A stretch of DNA of 64,000 nucleotides. It comes from Nostoc desertorum CM1-VF14. Its GTDB lineage: Bacteria; Cyanobacteriota; Cyanobacteriia; Cyanobacteriales; Nostocaceae. Positions 26,301 to 38,413 of the stretch are shown here, piece by piece. The notes below the pieces were generated by a model that saw only the letters and a program-made list of their open reading frames with translations, was not told the origin of the DNA and made no database searches. The position numbers and the translations under genes are program-made. Within the stretch, counting starts at the first letter, position 1, and each line of letters starts with the position of its first letter. The stretch covers positions 110,768-174,767 of the forward strand of contig JAHHHR010000009.1 in assembly GCA_019359245.1 (NCBI GenBank). Direction: 5' to 3'.

Positions 26301-27304
26301 TGATTAGACCAAATTGGCAGTTGATTGACTTTTTCAAATGTTAATTCTACATAAGTTGTTTGGCTTTGTCCAATTGTTGTTGTACCAAAATAGCCTTGAG
26401 ACCCACTATGAGCATGAGGACCTGTTTTTATAACTGTATAACGTCCTTGAAGACGAGCTTGATTAAAAGGTGAGCCTACTGTAATTGGCCAGCGTGAAGC
26501 AAATACAATCTGGCTAATATCTTCAATCCAGTCTCGACTACCTACGAGTTGGTACACATGGTCAACTTTATCAAAGCCTTTTTCGCCATCAAAATCACCA
26601 CCTATCGAAACAACAATTAATTGAGCATTTAGCCAATGATCGAGATCAGGAACCGCACCAAGAGCAACTTGCACTCCACCACTAGTTCCAACTAAAATCA
26701 TTTTCAGCCCTTGTTTAGGACGTTTGGATAAAGGATATACGGCATTCATGCGATCGACGATCGCATTCGCAATTCCCAAGTTATAAATATGTCCATAACG
26801 GTCATCGGCAGAAATAGCAAACCGCCAGAGATTACGGATTTTAATTAAAACATCTGTATTAGAGAACAAACCATCTGCTTTTTCAGCTGCACTCCACAGA
26901 GGTGCTAATAACCGTTGCCCTCCTAAACTTTCGTTAGCAGCGGAGTAAGGAAAAACATCCCGCACTGTTACACAATTACGATGAATTTGCTCTAATTTAT
27001 TTAAAAAAAATTCTTCACCTGGAGTTAATTGGTTGGCGGAAAAATCTCCTACTCCTGGTAAAAAAACTATATAGCAATCAATATCTTTCGACTTGTCAAC
27101 TTTCAGTAAACGGTTATCCCTGAGTAACTTTTTCGTTGGATATTTCTTAATACCCAAACTTTCAGAACTTTGACTCAACCACCATACCAATGTTCCCACA
27201 GGGGCAAAAGTTCCCCAGGCGAGAAGTATTATACCTGCTAAAACCAACAGCCTTAATGTTCCACTTTGCAACCATAGCAGTATTTGTCCGCCAATCTTAC
27301 GCAT
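26288..27304 (-). CDS. Membrane-anchored conserved protein with alpha/beta-hydrolase-like motif
   Basis: This 338-residue protein has an N-terminal membrane helix (LRLLVLAGIILLAWGTFAPV). The soluble part contains CYIVFLPGVGDFSA and, near residue 205, MILVGTSGGVQVALGAV, whose GTSGG resembles a nucleophile elbow of alpha/beta hydrolases. A late His occurs in TGPHAHSGSQGY. I infer a hydrolase fold, but substrate and activity are unknown. The last codons overlap the IS630 relic, so the native C-terminus may have changed. It is divergently oriented from the Yip1-like gene. Confidence 0.6.
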   Translation of the reverse strand: MRKIGGQILLWLQSGTLRLLVLAGIILLAWGTFAPVGTLVWWLSQSSESLGIKKYPTKKLLRDNRLLKVDKSKDIDCYIVFLPGVGDFSANQLTPGEEFFLNKLEQIHRNCVTVRDVFPYSAANESLGGQRLLAPLWSAAEKADGLFSNTDVLIKIRNLWRFAISADDRYGHIYNLGIANAIVDRMNAVYPLSKRPKQGLKMILVGTSGGVQVALGAVPDLDHWLNAQLIVVSIGGDFDGEKGFDKVDHVYQLVGSRDWIEDISQIVFASRWPITVGSPFNQARLQGRYTVIKTGPHAHSGSQGYFGTTTIGQSQTTYVELTFEKVNQLPIWSNQNQP

Positions 27305-27429
27305 TTGAGATTATTGTTTTATATAGTTAATAAATAAAATAATATTGAGCTTAAAGCTTTTGATTTTTAATTGCTTATTCTATAAAATTTTACTTTTTGT
27401 AATTTGTCATCCCTCATTAGTTAGAAAAA

Positions 27430-28002
27430 ATGAGCAGTAATAATAAATCAAGGCATGGTTTGTGTCATACACTTCGGTATGCTCTAGCTTTGAATGGCGA
27501 CTTCTATGAGAATGCTCGCAATACACAGCGAAACCAGAGTTTAGCTCTAAGTATTGTAATTCTAGCTGCTATTTCTCATGCCATAGGTAGTGGCGTAATT
27601 TTATTAATAAATCGAGCTACAGTTTTTGTACTTTTGACGGGTCTTTTGATTGATGCGATCGCTATTGTTGCAGGATACTATTTTTGGACATTCACAATTT
27701 TGAAGATTGGGCAATGGCTCAAACCTATCGATCCTACTTACGGTGACTTACTTATTCCGATAGGCTTTGCCTATGCACCGCAAGTACTGAATTTTTTAAC
27801 TCTCATTCCCTTACTAGGACGACCAATTGAGCTTATATTGGCGTTGTGGAGTTTATTGGCGGTAATTGTCGCAGTACGCCAAGGGTTAGATATTACTACT
27901 CAACGAGCAACATTTATTTGTTTAGTAGGCTGGCCCTTAATTCAAATTGCGATCGGTTTTGTACAAGTTTTGGAGCAACAATTGGTAAGATGGACAAGCT
28001 GA
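27430..28002 (+). CDS. Yip1-domain integral membrane protein
   Basis: This 190-residue protein has five predicted membrane helices (SLALSIVILAAISHAIGSG, FVLLTGLLIDAIAIVAGYYF, LLIPIGFAYAPQVLNFLTLI, LILALWSLLAVIVAVRQGLD, FICLVGWPLIQIAIGFV). The APQVLNFLTLIP segment and the WSLLAVIVAVRQGL helix are typical of bacterial Yip1-family proteins. Its function in bacteria is poorly known. Confidence 0.75.
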   Translation: MSSNNKSRHGLCHTLRYALALNGDFYENARNTQRNQSLALSIVILAAISHAIGSGVILLINRATVFVLLTGLLIDAIAIVAGYYFWTFTILKIGQWLKPIDPTYGDLLIPIGFAYAPQVLNFLTLIPLLGRPIELILALWSLLAVIVAVRQGLDITTQRATFICLVGWPLIQIAIGFVQVLEQQLVRWTS

Positions 28003-28191
28003 GAGGCATCCTACCCGCAGGGAACGTAGAGAAGCCCATTGCGAATTGGGTTTATTGTCTGACATTCCATGAATTTAATCACAGGTGTGGAGTGGGAGCT
28101 TAGTGGAATTGTTAGTAAATCATTTTGGAAAGATTTTTCCTGATTAGAAATGTTACAGCAATTGTGGGGTTTTGTATGAATTAAGATTCGA

Positions 28192-29535
28192 TTAATGCTG
28201 TAGCAACAATCCTTCATCAGTATCCATAGCTGCGAGGGGATTTTCTATATCTATCGATGAAACCTGTGCTTCTAGCTTGTCACAACTTGAGCGCACTAAA
28301 CGCAAACCTGCATCTAATGAAAGTTGAGTAGTTGTTGGGGTAAAGTCTTGCAAGATGCTGGCTTCTATCGTCTGATACTGATCAAGGTGTCTGCTGAGTT
28401 TTGCCAGAAAATTTGCTCCTTCGCCACCAACAGCGCTGGCAAACTGCAAAATGGAATCGACGTAAGCTCTAACTTTGGGGTTTTTAATTCCTTCTGTAGC
28501 TGAGGCGTAGAGCAATTCCCCATTAAGATATTCAAAATCTGGTACATACAAGCGATTGCCAACTAGTTCAAATATCTGCATTCCTTTAGATGGCCTTACT
28601 GTTAACTTCTCGTGCCTGACTCGATCAGCTAATTTTTCCAGTAATGTAATTACAAATAAAATTACAGAGGGAAAGTTGCTATCTATACACCTGATTTCTA
28701 CTGTGCCAAGTTTGTTGAGTCGAACTGGATTCCAAGCTGACTTGAGTAAGCTAACTCCCGCTTCTTTGAACAGGTTCGGTTGAATTCCGGCTTTTTCCAT
28801 CGCTTGCAGCCAAGCATAATAACGAGCGAACTGCTGCTCAACTAAGCTCTCAACACTTTCGGCATAAGGCATGAGTCCACCGACAGGTTGTAAATTAGTA
28901 TAAACTCCTTCCCAACCGAAGGTTTCGCTACCTCGATAACGAATTGTATGCACGGCTAGCCCGAACACCTGTCCTTCATAAAAGGGACACGCCCGCGTCA
29001 GGGAAATAAGTGCAGAGTCGCAAGCTGTAGCTAAATTATAGATATTTAATAGTTCTTCTCGCTCAATTGATGCCGAGTTATAAGATACTGCAACACGAGG
29101 GTCAATTACCCCAGGCGGGACTTCCAAATGCAGGTGTGTACCTGTACATTTCCCGGCGTGCAAAAATTTTGAAATGCCGACAGTTTGCGCTTGGATATGG
29201 TAATTAGGGTGATCTCGCATAACTGGCATAGTAGGCAAAGGATAGCTAGACAGAGGGTAAAGGCGTAAACCCATCTGTTGCGCTACAGCGATCGCCAATT
29301 TGAGATTTTTGAGATAGACTCTCGCTAGTTCCTTGGCAGTGTCGGCAGGAGGTGTGTTAATTTCTACCATGCTTTTAACGAACTCTGCCACAAAGTAATT
29401 TGGGTTTAAACCTTGTGCTTGAGCTTTGAAGTGACAACTCTTTAAAAACTCATCGGCGCGATCGCTCAAGCTACCAGCTTCATCTACCAGAAAAAATTCT
29501 TGCTCCAGACCGATACGACGCTTAACTATCGCCAT
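28192..29535 (-). CDS. GCS2-family carboxylate-amine ligase (glutamate-cysteine ligase-like)
   Basis: This 447-residue enzyme belongs to the glutamate-cysteine ligase 2 / YbdK family, which joins an amino acid carboxylate to an amine using ATP. The N-terminus RRIGLEQEFFLVD is the family signature, followed by VAEFVKSMVEINTPP, CTGTHLHLEVPPG and, near the end, KLGTVEIRCIDSN. I place the start at 29535 because GGAGG lies seven bases upstream; the open frame extends 40 codons further without family match. In cyanobacteria a member of this family makes gamma-glutamylcysteine for glutathione, but paralogues exist, so no symbol is given. Confidence 0.82.
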   Translation of the reverse strand: MAIVKRRIGLEQEFFLVDEAGSLSDRADEFLKSCHFKAQAQGLNPNYFVAEFVKSMVEINTPPADTAKELARVYLKNLKLAIAVAQQMGLRLYPLSSYPLPTMPVMRDHPNYHIQAQTVGISKFLHAGKCTGTHLHLEVPPGVIDPRVAVSYNSASIEREELLNIYNLATACDSALISLTRACPFYEGQVFGLAVHTIRYRGSETFGWEGVYTNLQPVGGLMPYAESVESLVEQQFARYYAWLQAMEKAGIQPNLFKEAGVSLLKSAWNPVRLNKLGTVEIRCIDSNFPSVILFVITLLEKLADRVRHEKLTVRPSKGMQIFELVGNRLYVPDFEYLNGELLYASATEGIKNPKVRAYVDSILQFASAVGGEGANFLAKLSRHLDQYQTIEASILQDFTPTTTQLSLDAGLRLVRSSCDKLEAQVSSIDIENPLAAMDTDEGLLLQH

Positions 29536-29996
29536 CAAGACCTCCACAAGGGTAATCCGCCATAGCCTCAATATATGTAGCTTAAAGGATAAAGTTACCG
29601 CAAGACAAAACCGATTTGAGCCAATTGATTTGGAAAATCCTAGAGTGAAACACACTCCCGTCCCTGGTCATTAGTAATGATTTCTCTTTAATATGTCAAA
29701 AATTAATAATAATTTCCAGTTTAAATCACAGTAGGATTTAGAATTGAGATAAATCTCATAGAATAGAAGTTAATAATCGGCAGTGTAAGATCACAAGATT
29801 TCAAATAATGATAGTAGAGTGGGTAAGCAACATTATTTCCCCTAAACATATAATCAACGAGCAAGAACCGATCACAACTATCCTGTAATTATTCGCACGA
29901 AGCAGTTAAACATTTTATAATTAATGCTTTTTAGTACCACAATAAGTGTTTTGTAGCTAATTTAAAAATTTAGCTCACTCAAGTGGCAATATAAAT
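29536..29996. other. Intergenic region before the giant kinase
   Basis: 460 AT-rich bases lie between divergent genes. A small palindrome TGAGAT-AA-ATCTCA lies at 29745-29758. No gene, RNA or clear promoter boxes were recognised. Confidence 0.4.
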
Positions 29997-32900
29997 ATGA
30001 ATATTATCCTTACCAATTACAACTTCATCAAAGTTATTTATGATGGTAGAAATACTTGCCTTTATCGTGCTTTTAAAGAGCCAGAAAGAATCTCAGTAAT
30101 TATCAAAACTATAAAAGCTGAGTATCCCACTAGAGAACAAATTGCCTACATCAAGCATGAGTATCAAATACTGCGATTTTTGCAGATAGAAGGAGCTATT
30201 CAAGCTTTAGGTTTAGAAAGTACACAAAATGGCGTAGCACTTATCTTGCAAGATTTTGAAGGAGAGACGCTCAAGGATATTATTAACACACGTAGTCTGG
30301 AACTAAACAGTTTTTTGCAAATTGCTATTCAATTAGCTGTAACACTATATCAACTACATCAAAATAATCTTATTCATAAAGATATTCAACCTCATAATAT
30401 CCTCATCAATCCCAACACAGGTAAAATAAAAATTATTGACTTTAGCATTGCATCACGCCTATCTAGAGAAAATCAGATAGTTAATGATTTCAATTTGCTG
30501 GGAGGTAGCCTCGCTTATATTTCGCCTGAGCAAACTGGGAGAATGAACCGCTCAATAGACTATCGAACTGATTTTTACTCATTAGGAGTGACATTTTACG
30601 AAATACTAACTAGCAAGCTGCCCTTTGTCGCAGATGACCCTTTAGAATTAGTTCATTCACACATTGCTAAGATCCCACTCCCGCCTCACAAATTAAATAC
30701 CAAAATTCCGATAGCAGTTTCCGATATTGTCATGAAATTATTAGCTAAAACTGCTGAAGAAAGATATCAAAATGCTTTAGGATTAAAAGCAGATTTAGAA
30801 GTATGTTTACATCAATTAGAAACGACTGGTAAAATTGAAAATTTTGCTATTGGTCAACTTGATTTATCTAGCCGTTTTCTTATTCCCCAAAAACTTTACG
30901 GTCGAGAACGAGAAGTTGTGGAATTGATGAATGCTTTTGAACGAGTTAGTTCTGGTGCAACTGAGTTAATGCTAGTTAATGGTTATTCTGGAATTGGTAA
31001 AACTTCGCTAGTGAATGAAGTTCATAAACCTATCATTCGGCAGCGTGGTTATTTTATTTCTGGAAAGTTTGATCAGTATAAACGTAATATTTTTTATGCT
31101 TCATTAATTCAAGCTTTTCAAGAATTAATGCGACAAATATTAACAGAAAATGCTGAAAAGCTAACAAACTGGAAAAAGAAACTTTTAGAAGCGGTTGGTA
31201 TCAACGGCCAAGTTATTATTGACTTTATTCCTGATATTGAAAAAATCATCGGCTCTCAGCCCGAAATACCACAGCTAGGAATTAACGAAGCTCAAAATCG
31301 CTTTAATCGATTATTCAAACAACTTATTTATGTATTTTCTCAAGCCAAACATCCACTAGTAATTTTTCTGGATGACTTACAGTGGACAGACTCAGCTTCT
31401 CTTAAGCTAATTCAATTGCTGATTAATGACCCTGAGGGTAAACATTTATTAATAATAGGAGCATATAGAGATAACGAGGTGAGTCCAACTCATCCATTAA
31501 TACTAACTCTAAAAGAATTAAAAAAATCTAGTGCAAACGTCAATAATATTGTTCTCCAGCCTTTGGACATTTCTCATATTAATCAGTTAGTTAACGATAC
31601 ATTGCGTAGTTGCCTAGAGAATTCAGATAAACTAGCTAATTTAGTATTTAGTAAAACGCAAGGAAATCCATTTTTTGTAACTCAGTTGCTCAAATCACTT
31701 TACCAAGATAACTTGTTGTATTTTAACTTTAATACAGGTTTTTGGCAGTGGGATATTGAAATTATCAAAGACATTGATATTACTGATAATGTCGTTGAGT
31801 TAATGGTTAATCAAATTCAAAGACTATTACCAACAACACAGGAAGTTTTAAAATTAGCTGCTTGCATTGGCGATAAATTTAGTTTAGATATTTTAAGTAT
31901 TGTTAACCAAAAATCTTTTTCAGAAACGGCTAAAGAACTATGGGAGGCTCTGCAAGCAGGTTTAATTTTACCTATAGATTCGTCTTATAAAATACCTTTG
32001 GTTGTTAGTGAGCAGTTAGAAGAACAACTGATAATAGAGCTAATAGAGCAAGAACAGAAAATAATTGCATACAAGTTTTTGCACGACCGTGTGCAGCAAG
32101 CATCTTATTCTTTAATTACAGATATTAAGAAAAAAGAAATTCACCTAAAAATTGGGCAATTACTTCTACAAAAAAGTTCGCTTGAAGAACGAAAAGAAAA
32201 TATTTTCTATTTAGTAAACCACCTAAACTATGGTAGAAATTTACTAACTTCAAAGTTAGAGAAATATGAGTTATCTGCGCTCAATCTCATAGCGGGACAG
32301 AAAGCGAAAGCAGCAGCCGCTTATGAGTCAGCTATGCGCTATTTTAAGGTAGCTTTGAGCCTATTGACAGCTTCTAGTTGGAATCAAAAATATGAACTTA
32401 CATTAACTTTGCATCAGGAAGCAGCAGAAGCGGCATTTCTTAGCGGTGATTTTGAGCAAATGGAGATATTAGCTGAAATAGTGCTACAACAAGCTAAAAC
32501 GCAACTGGAAAAAGTCAAAGTTTATGAGTTGCGTATCAAAAGTTGTGAAGTGCAAAGAAAACTACTTGAAGCAGTGCAGCTTGGACTAAAAGTTCTGGAA
32601 ATGTTGGGAGTAAAACTCAATCAGTCACCAACTGCATTAGATGTTCAGCAAGCTATTCAAGAAACTACAAATAATTTAGCAGGCAAAGAAATAGAAGATT
32701 TAATAAATTTGCCTTCAATGACAGACGTTGACAAGCTAGCAGCTATGAGGCTTATATCAAGTTTAGTTCCTGCTGCCTATCAATCTGCACCTGCATTATT
32801 TATTTTGATGGCTTGCCAACAAGTAAATTTATCTATTAAAAATGGAAATACGCCTTTTTCAGCTAGCGGTTTTGCTGATTATGGAGTGGTTTTTAGTGGC

Positions 32901-35900
32901 TTATCACAAGATATTGAAGCTGCTTATCAAATTGGACAATTAGCTTTAAATTTATTAGAGCGGTTAGATGCTGTTGAAGTTAGAAGCCAAGTCTTATTTA
33001 AAGTATCAACTTTTATAATCCATTGGAAGCATCATGTTAGAGATACTTTACCACTTTTAGAAGATGCTTACTCTAGCGGATTAGACTCTGGGGATTTAGT
33101 ACATACTGGATATTCAGCTAGCAATAAGTGTCAATATTCATACTGGAGTGGTTCGGAATTAAAAAGTCTAGAACAGGAAATGGCAAGATATGGTAAGCTG
33201 ATTGCTCAAATCCATCAGGAAACTGCCCTGAAATGGCATCAAGTATTTCACCAAGCAGTTTTGAATTTAATAGGATTATCAGAAAACCCTTGCCGTTTAA
33301 TTGGTGAATCTTACAATGAAGATAGATTATTAAAACTGCACATAAAATCAAACGAGCGAACAGTAATACACTATGTATTCCTTAATAAACTAATTTTATG
33401 TTATCTATTTGGTGAATTTACTCAAGCTATAGAAAATTCTATCAAAGCGGAACAGTATTTAGATGGAGTGACAGGCTGGTTAAATGTGCCATTATTCCAT
33501 TTCTACGATTCTCTAGCACAACTTGCAATCTATCCATCGGCTTCATTCGCATCTCAAGAAAATCTTCTAGACAAGGTGAAAATTAATCAACAAAAAATGC
33601 GGAAATGGGCAGACCATGCACCCATGAATTTTCAGCATAAACATGATCTGGTAGAAGCAGAGAAAGCACGAGTATTAGGTCAATATTGGCAAGCATTGGA
33701 ATATTATGACCGAGCCATTGGTGGAGCTAAGGAACAAGGATACATCCAAGAAGAGGCTCTTGCCAATGAACTAGCAGCAAAGTTTTATTTTGAGTGCGGT
33801 AGAGAAAAGGTAGCTCAGGCTTATCTCACTGATGCTTACTATGGATATATGCGCTGGGGAGCAACAGCAAAGCTTAGAGATTTAGAAATCAAATATCCCC
33901 AAATTTCTGCCCGGCTGTTAGAGCAAAGAATGCACAGCCCTAATCAGAGCCTACTTGTTCAATCATTAAATTCAAGTATTAGCAAACCTTTTGATTTAGC
34001 AACATTTATCAAAGCTTCACAAGCACTTTCTGGAGAAATAGTTTTTGAAAAATTGCTAGCTAAATTAATGCAAATTGTGTTAGAAAATGCTGGTGCAGAA
34101 ATAGGATTTTTGATTTTAGAGAGAGCAGGTAATTTATTCATCGAAGCTTCAGGTAGATTTGGTCAAACTGAAATAAATGTACGGCAATCAACACCTGTAG
34201 AGATGAGTCAGCAATTACCTATATATATAATTAATTATGTACATCGGACTCAGGAAAATGTTGTACTTAGCAATGCTACCTGTGAGGGAAAATTTACGAC
34301 GGATAGCTATATTGTTCGGCACAAACCAAAATCTATTTTATGTAGCCCAATTATTCATCAAGGTAAGCTGTTTGGTATCCTTTACTTAGAAAATAGATTG
34401 ATTGCTGGAGCTTTTACACCGGAACGATTAGAAGTTTTACAACTTTTATCATCACAAGCAGCTATTTCGTTAGAAAATGCTCGTCTATATAATGATTTAG
34501 AAGAATATAATCGGACATTAGAAATAAAAGTTAAAGAGCGCACTCTAGAATTACAAGATAAAAACTTAGAATTACAACAGCAAATTAGCGAACGGCAAAA
34601 AGCTGAAGAAATAGCCGCATCTGCTAACCGTGCCAAGAGTGAATTTCTCGCTAACATGAGTCATGAACTCCGAACCCCACTCAATGGTATTTTGGGTTAT
34701 ACCCAAATATTCCAGACAGATACATCTTTAACTCCTCAGCAAAGGAATGGCGTAAATATTATCCATCAGTGTGGCGAACATCTACTAACATTGATTAATG
34801 ATATTTTAGACATCTCTAGAATAGAAGCTCGGAAAATGGAGCTTTACTTACAAGAGTTTAATTTATCAGCTTTTTTAGAAGGAATAGTAGAAATTTGCCG
34901 GATTCGGGCTGAACATAAGGGAATCAGCTTAATTTATCGCCCTTTATATCCACTACCTAGTTTAGTTCGCGCCGACAATAAACGTTTACGTCAAATTTTA
35001 ATTAATTTACTAAGTAATGCGGTTAAGTTTACAAAAAAAGGTAGCATTACTTTTAAAGTAGGCTATGTAAATCAGGATAGAGACTGGACAATAAATACAG
35101 GTAGCCTAGCAGGTCAATTATCAAGATCCAAAATTAGATTCCAGGTAGAAGATACAGGAACTGGTATTGCTTCAGAGCAATTAGAAGAGATATTTTTACC
35201 TTTCAAGCAAGTAGGTGAAGATAGCTTGAAGAGAGAAGGAACCGGATTGGGTTTGACTATTAGCCGCCAATTGGTTCAAATGATGGGAAGTGAATTATAT
35301 GTTACAAGTGAATTAGGTAAAGGCAGTGTTTTTTGGCTTGATTTGGAATTACCAGAAGTTTTTCAATATACTAAAATTGATGCTAATAAACTTAACATCA
35401 TTGGTTTTTTAGGGCCTAAACACAAAATTCTTGTAGTGGACGATAAATGGGAAAATCGGTCTGTATTGGTTAATATCTTAGAACCTTTAGGCTTTGAAGT
35501 TCTAGAAGCAACTGATGGTTTAGATTGCCTTCACAAAGTTCCTGAATTTCAGCCAGACTTGATTCTTATGGACTTGGTAATGGCAAAAATGGATGGATTT
35601 GAAGCTACGCGTCGCCTCAGAGCCTTACAAAACTTTCAAGAAGTGATAGTGATTGCTATTTCAGCTAGTGTATTTGAATTTAATCAACAAGAAAGTCGCA
35701 AAGTAGGATGTGATGGTTTTCTGCCAAAACCAATCCAAAGAGTAGAACTATTAGAAAAGTTACAGGTTCACTTAGGGTTAGAATGGATATATGAAGATCA
35801 AGGTAAGGCAAAAAAGATAAAAGACGAAAACAATAGTCTTACTAATAGTTTACAGTTGGCATCTCAGGCTACTATTATACCTCCTTCAGCAAGCGAACTG

Positions 35901-36080
35901 GCAATTTTGCTAGATTTGGCTATGCGGGGAAATTTAATAAGTATTGCTGAACGATCTGTAGAACTAGAAAAAATAGATGAGAAGTTGCAGCCTTTTGCTA
36001 GCCATTTATATCAACTGGCTAAAGGTTTTAAAGGCAAACAAATATTAGAGTTTCTTCAAAAGTATTTTGGGGCTATATGA
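29997..36080 (+). CDS. Giant Ser/Thr kinase / AAA ATPase / GAF / histidine kinase / receiver hybrid
   Basis: This 2027-residue cytoplasmic signalling protein combines several domains. Residues 1-270 form a Ser/Thr kinase (HKDIQPHN with catalytic Asp129; the metal-binding motif reads DFS instead of DFG). An AAA ATPase has P-loop GYSGIGKTS at 329-337 and [11 protein letters not shown] helical TPR-like region spans about 750-1320. A GAF domain lies near 1335-1500, followed by a coiled coil. HisKA has [15 protein letters not shown] (His1556) and the ATPase has [11 protein letters not shown] and [10 protein letters not shown]. The receiver has [14 protein letters not shown] (Asp1859) and KPIQ. The C-terminal 130 residues are helical. 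The family is typical of filamentous cyanobacteria (HstK-like). Its ATGA overlap with the next gene implies translational coupling. Confidence 0.93.
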   Translation: MNIILTNYNFIKVIYDGRNTCLYRAFKEPERISVIIKTIKAEYPTREQIAYIKHEYQILRFLQIEGAIQALGLESTQNGVALILQDFEGETLKDIINTRSLELNSFLQIAIQLAVTLYQLHQNNLIHKDIQPHNILINPNTGKIKIIDFSIASRLSRENQIVNDFNLLGGSLAYISPEQTGRMNRSIDYRTDFYSLGVTFYEILTSKLPFVADDPLELVHSHIAKIPLPPHKLNTKIPIAVSDIVMKLLAKTAEERYQNALGLKADLEVCLHQLETTGKIENFAIGQLDLSSRFLIPQKLYGREREVVELMNAFERVSSGATELMLVNGYSGIGKTSLVNEVHKPIIRQRGYFISGKFDQYKRNIFYASLIQAFQELMRQILTENAEKLTNWKKKLLEAVGINGQVIIDFIPDIEKIIGSQPEIPQLGINEAQNRFNRLFKQLIYVFSQAKHPLVIFLDDLQWTDSASLKLIQLLINDPEGKHLLIIGAYRDNEVSPTHPLILTLKELKKSSANVNNIVLQPLDISHINQLVNDTLRSCLENSDKLANLVFSKTQGNPFFVTQLLKSLYQDNLLYFNFNTGFWQWDIEIIKDIDITDNVVELMVNQIQRLLPTTQEVLKLAACIGDKFSLDILSIVNQKSFSETAKELWEALQAGLILPIDSSYKIPLVVSEQLEEQLIIELIEQEQKIIAYKFLHDRVQQASYSLITDIKKKEIHLKIGQLLLQKSSLEERKENIFYLVNHLNYGRNLLTSKLEKYELSALNLIAGQKAKAAAAYESAMRYFKVALSLLTASSWNQKYELTLTLHQEAAEAAFLSGDFEQMEILAEIVLQQAKTQLEKVKVYELRIKSCEVQRKLLEAVQLGLKVLEMLGVKLNQSPTALDVQQAIQETTNNLAGKEIEDLINLPSMTDVDKLAAMRLISSLVPAAYQSAPALFILMACQQVNLSIKNGNTPFSASGFADYGVVFSGLSQDIEAAYQIGQLALNLLERLDAVEVRSQVLFKVSTFIIHWKHHVRDTLPLLEDAYSSGLDSGDLVHTGYSASNKCQYSYWSGSELKSLEQEMARYGKLIAQIHQETALKWHQVFHQAVLNLIGLSENPCRLIGESYNEDRLLKLHIKSNERTVIHYVFLNKLILCYLFGEFTQAIENSIKAEQYLDGVTGWLNVPLFHFYDSLAQLAIYPSASFASQENLLDKVKINQQKMRKWADHAPMNFQHKHDLVEAEKARVLGQYWQALEYYDRAIGGAKEQGYIQEEALANELAAKFYFECGREKVAQAYLTDAYYGYMRWGATAKLRDLEIKYPQISARLLEQRMHSPNQSLLVQSLNSSISKPFDLATFIKASQALSGEIVFEKLLAKLMQIVLENAGAEIGFLILERAGNLFIEASGRFGQTEINVRQSTPVEMSQQLPIYIINYVHRTQENVVLSNATCEGKFTTDSYIVRHKPKSILCSPIIHQGKLFGILYLENRLIAGAFTPERLEVLQLLSSQAAISLENARLYNDLEEYNRTLEIKVKERTLELQDKNLELQQQISERQKAEEIAASANRAKSEFLANMSHELRTPLNGILGYTQIFQTDTSLTPQQRNGVNIIHQCGEHLLTLINDILDISRIEARKMELYLQEFNLSAFLEGIVEICRIRAEHKGISLIYRPLYPLPSLVRADNKRLRQILINLLSNAVKFTKKGSITFKVGYVNQDRDWTINTGSLAGQLSRSKIRFQVEDTGTGIASEQLEEIFLPFKQVGEDSLKREGTGLGLTISRQLVQMMGSELYVTSELGKGSVFWLDLELPEVFQYTKIDANKLNIIGFLGPKHKILVVDDKWENRSVLVNILEPLGFEVLEATDGLDCLHKVPEFQPDLILMDLVMAKMDGFEATRRLRALQNFQEVIVIAISASVFEFNQQESRKVGCDGFLPKPIQRVELLEKLQVHLGLEWIYEDQGKAKKIKDENNSLTNSLQLASQATIIPPSASELAILLDLAMRGNLISIAERSVELEKIDEKLQPFASHLYQLAKGFKGKQILEFLQKYFGAI

Positions 36081-38086
36081 AAAATGATTCTAATAGATCT
36101 AGTGTCATTTTAATCGTTGATGACACTCCTATCAATTTAGAAGTACTTTATGATTTTTTAGGCAAAGCTGGATTTACGGTTTTGATTGCTGAAGACGGCG
36201 AAAGCGCGATCGCTAGGGCTGAATATGCCCCACCAGACTTAATTTTGTTAGACATTCTCATGCCGGGAATGGATGGTTTTGAAACTTGCCGATTGTTGAA
36301 AAAGAGTGGATTAACGCAAGATATTCCGATCATTTTTATGACTGCACTTTCCGAAACCGTGGATAAAGTCAAAGGCTTTGAACTGGGTGCAGTCGATTAT
36401 CTCACCAAACCGCTTCAGCACCAAGAAGTTTTAGCTAGAATTCAACTTCATCTCAAGTTGCGATCTCTGACAAAAACCTTGCAAGAACAAAATTTACGCT
36501 TGGAAAGTGAAATTGCTGAACGCTTACAAGTAGAAGAAAAAATCCGCGAACAAGCTGCTTTACTAGATATTACGAGCGATGCAATTCTTGTCAAAGATTT
36601 TGACAATCAAATCCGTTTTTGGAACCAAGGAGCAGAACATTTGTATGGCTGGAAAGCTACGGAAGTAATTGGTAAGAATGTTAAGCAAATTTTATATCTA
36701 CCAGAAACCCTATTTCAAATCCAGGATATTTATGCAAATATAGCTAAGTCTGGTTTCTGGCATGGTGAATTACACCAGGTTAATAAAAAGGGGCAAGATA
36801 TTATTGTTGCCAGTCGTTGGACTTTAATGCGCGATCGCAACGGGCAAGCAATATCGATTTTAACCGTAAATACTGATATTACCGAAAAAAAGCATTTAGA
36901 AACTCAAGTTCTACGGGCGCAACGTTTAGAAAGTATTGGCACCCTAGCTAGTGGCATAGCTCATGACCTGAACAATATACTGACTCCGATTTTAACGACA
37001 ACACAATTGTTACAGATGAAAACGCCCGATACTGATGAGCGTAATCAACAGATGTTAAAAACTATAGAAAATAATTCTAAACGTGGGGCTGCTTTAGTTA
37101 AGCAAGTCTTGCAGTTTGCCCGAGGAATTGATGGTCAGCGTACCGTTGTGCAAATGAACCATTTATTTTTAGAAATTCAGCAAATTGTCCAAGAGACTTT
37201 TCCAAAATCGATTGAATTGACAGAGCATATTCAGCCTGAACTTTGGGCTGTAATTGGCGATGCAACGCACCTACATCAGTTACTGATCAACTTAGTAGTT
37301 AATGCTCGTGATGCTATGCCCAAAGGTGGCCATATCGAAATTTCTGCGGAAAATCTCTTGATTGATGGAGATTATGCACGCATGAATCTGAATGCCCACG
37401 TTGGTTCTTATATTGCTATTACTGTTGCAGATACAGGCATGGGGATGCGCTCAGAGATTATCGATAGAATCTTCGAGCCGTTTTTTACCACTAAAGAGAT
37501 TGGCAAAGGTACAGGATTGGGTTTGTCTACCGCCAAAGGTATCATCCAAAGTCATGGTGGTTTTGTAACTGTGACTAGTCAAACCGGCAAAGGTACGGAA
37601 TTTAAAGTTTACTTGCCGGCAGTGGAAGTAGCAAAAGCGCCCTTAGTAGAAGACCTGGAGTTATTTAAAGGTAATGGAGAATTAATTTTAGTTGTTGATG
37701 ACGAAACCAGAATTTTAGAAACTACTAAAATATTATTAGAAGTTTACAGCTACAGAGTACTGACAGCTAGTAATGGAATTGAAGCGATCGCACTTTATGT
37801 TCAACACGAAAATGAAATAAGCGTAGTGTTGATGGATATGATGATGCCTTTAATGGATGGTGCAACTGCTATCACTACGTTGCAAAAAATTAATTCCCAA
37901 GTCAAGGTTGTGGCTGTCAGCGGTCTGAACGTTAGTGAGAAACTGGTTAAGATACCTGGAGTTAAAAACTTTCTTGCTAAACCATATACGACCAAGGAGT
38001 TATTGCAGACTTTACATAGTATTCTTGTGCAGAAATCCACAAACCCAAACTTATATATTGCACCTAGTAAAACACTTTTTAAGTAG
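36077..38086 (+). CDS. Hybrid histidine kinase, receiver-PAS-kinase-receiver
   Basis: This 669-residue protein starts within the stop of the giant kinase (ATGA overlap), so both are made from one transcript. Domain order: receiver 1 ([19 protein letters not shown]), a coiled coil, a PAS domain ([20 protein letters not shown]), HisKA with a variant H-box [13 protein letters not shown], ATPase ([28 protein letters not shown]), and receiver 2 ([22 protein letters not shown]). The HDLNN box places it in the NtrB-like kinase class. With the upstream protein it probably forms a multistep phosphorelay. No output DNA-binding domain is present. Confidence 0.92.
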   Translation: MKNDSNRSSVILIVDDTPINLEVLYDFLGKAGFTVLIAEDGESAIARAEYAPPDLILLDILMPGMDGFETCRLLKKSGLTQDIPIIFMTALSETVDKVKGFELGAVDYLTKPLQHQEVLARIQLHLKLRSLTKTLQEQNLRLESEIAERLQVEEKIREQAALLDITSDAILVKDFDNQIRFWNQGAEHLYGWKATEVIGKNVKQILYLPETLFQIQDIYANIAKSGFWHGELHQVNKKGQDIIVASRWTLMRDRNGQAISILTVNTDITEKKHLETQVLRAQRLESIGTLASGIAHDLNNILTPILTTTQLLQMKTPDTDERNQQMLKTIENNSKRGAALVKQVLQFARGIDGQRTVVQMNHLFLEIQQIVQETFPKSIELTEHIQPELWAVIGDATHLHQLLINLVVNARDAMPKGGHIEISAENLLIDGDYARMNLNAHVGSYIAITVADTGMGMRSEIIDRIFEPFFTTKEIGKGTGLGLSTAKGIIQSHGGFVTVTSQTGKGTEFKVYLPAVEVAKAPLVEDLELFKGNGELILVVDDETRILETTKILLEVYSYRVLTASNGIEAIALYVQHENEISVVLMDMMMPLMDGATAITTLQKINSQVKVVAVSGLNVSEKLVKIPGVKNFLAKPYTTKELLQTLHSILVQKSTNPNLYIAPSKTLFK

Positions 38087-38413
38087 TCACTAGGCAAGAT
38101 AAATCAGCCATACCCAACAGCAATAGCAAGAGCAAGAAATATCATTACAAGGAGATGGGTATGAAGTTATTTTTGAGGATTATCAACTGAGTAAATCTAA
38201 ACAACCTAATTGTCTGGAGCAAGAGAATTATATGGGAGCATCCACTTTTGGAAGAAATACCTGGCGATTGGAAATCGCGGCTATACAAACGAAGTCCGCC
38301 TTCGCGGACTCTTTGAAACCCACGAAGGTGAGTTTCGTTTGTGTAGCCCCAGACTTATAGTCTGAGGGCGATTCGCCAAAACTGGATGCTCCCAATTATA
38401 TCCAAGTCTATAG
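38087..38413. other. Intergenic region holding a hairpin-rich dispersed repeat
   Basis: It lies between convergent genes. Apart from the repeat at 38265-38381 I see no feature. A 5' segment (AGCAATAGCAAGAGCAAG) is simple sequence. Confidence 0.5.
38265..38381. repeat. Multi-hairpin dispersed repeat, cloverleaf-like
   Basis: An outer stem GGCTATACAAACGAA (38279-38293) pairs with TTCGTTTGTGTAGCC (38334-38348), 14 of 15 positions. Inside lie a perfect hairpin AGTCCGC-CTTC-GCGGACT (38293-38310) and GAAAC.CAC/GTG.GTTTC (38315-38336). Flanking hairpins are GCGATT/ATCGC on the left and AGACT-TAT-AGTCT on the right. This arrangement is a common Nostoc interspersed element. It also separates convergent genes and may stop transcription. 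Confidence 0.7.
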
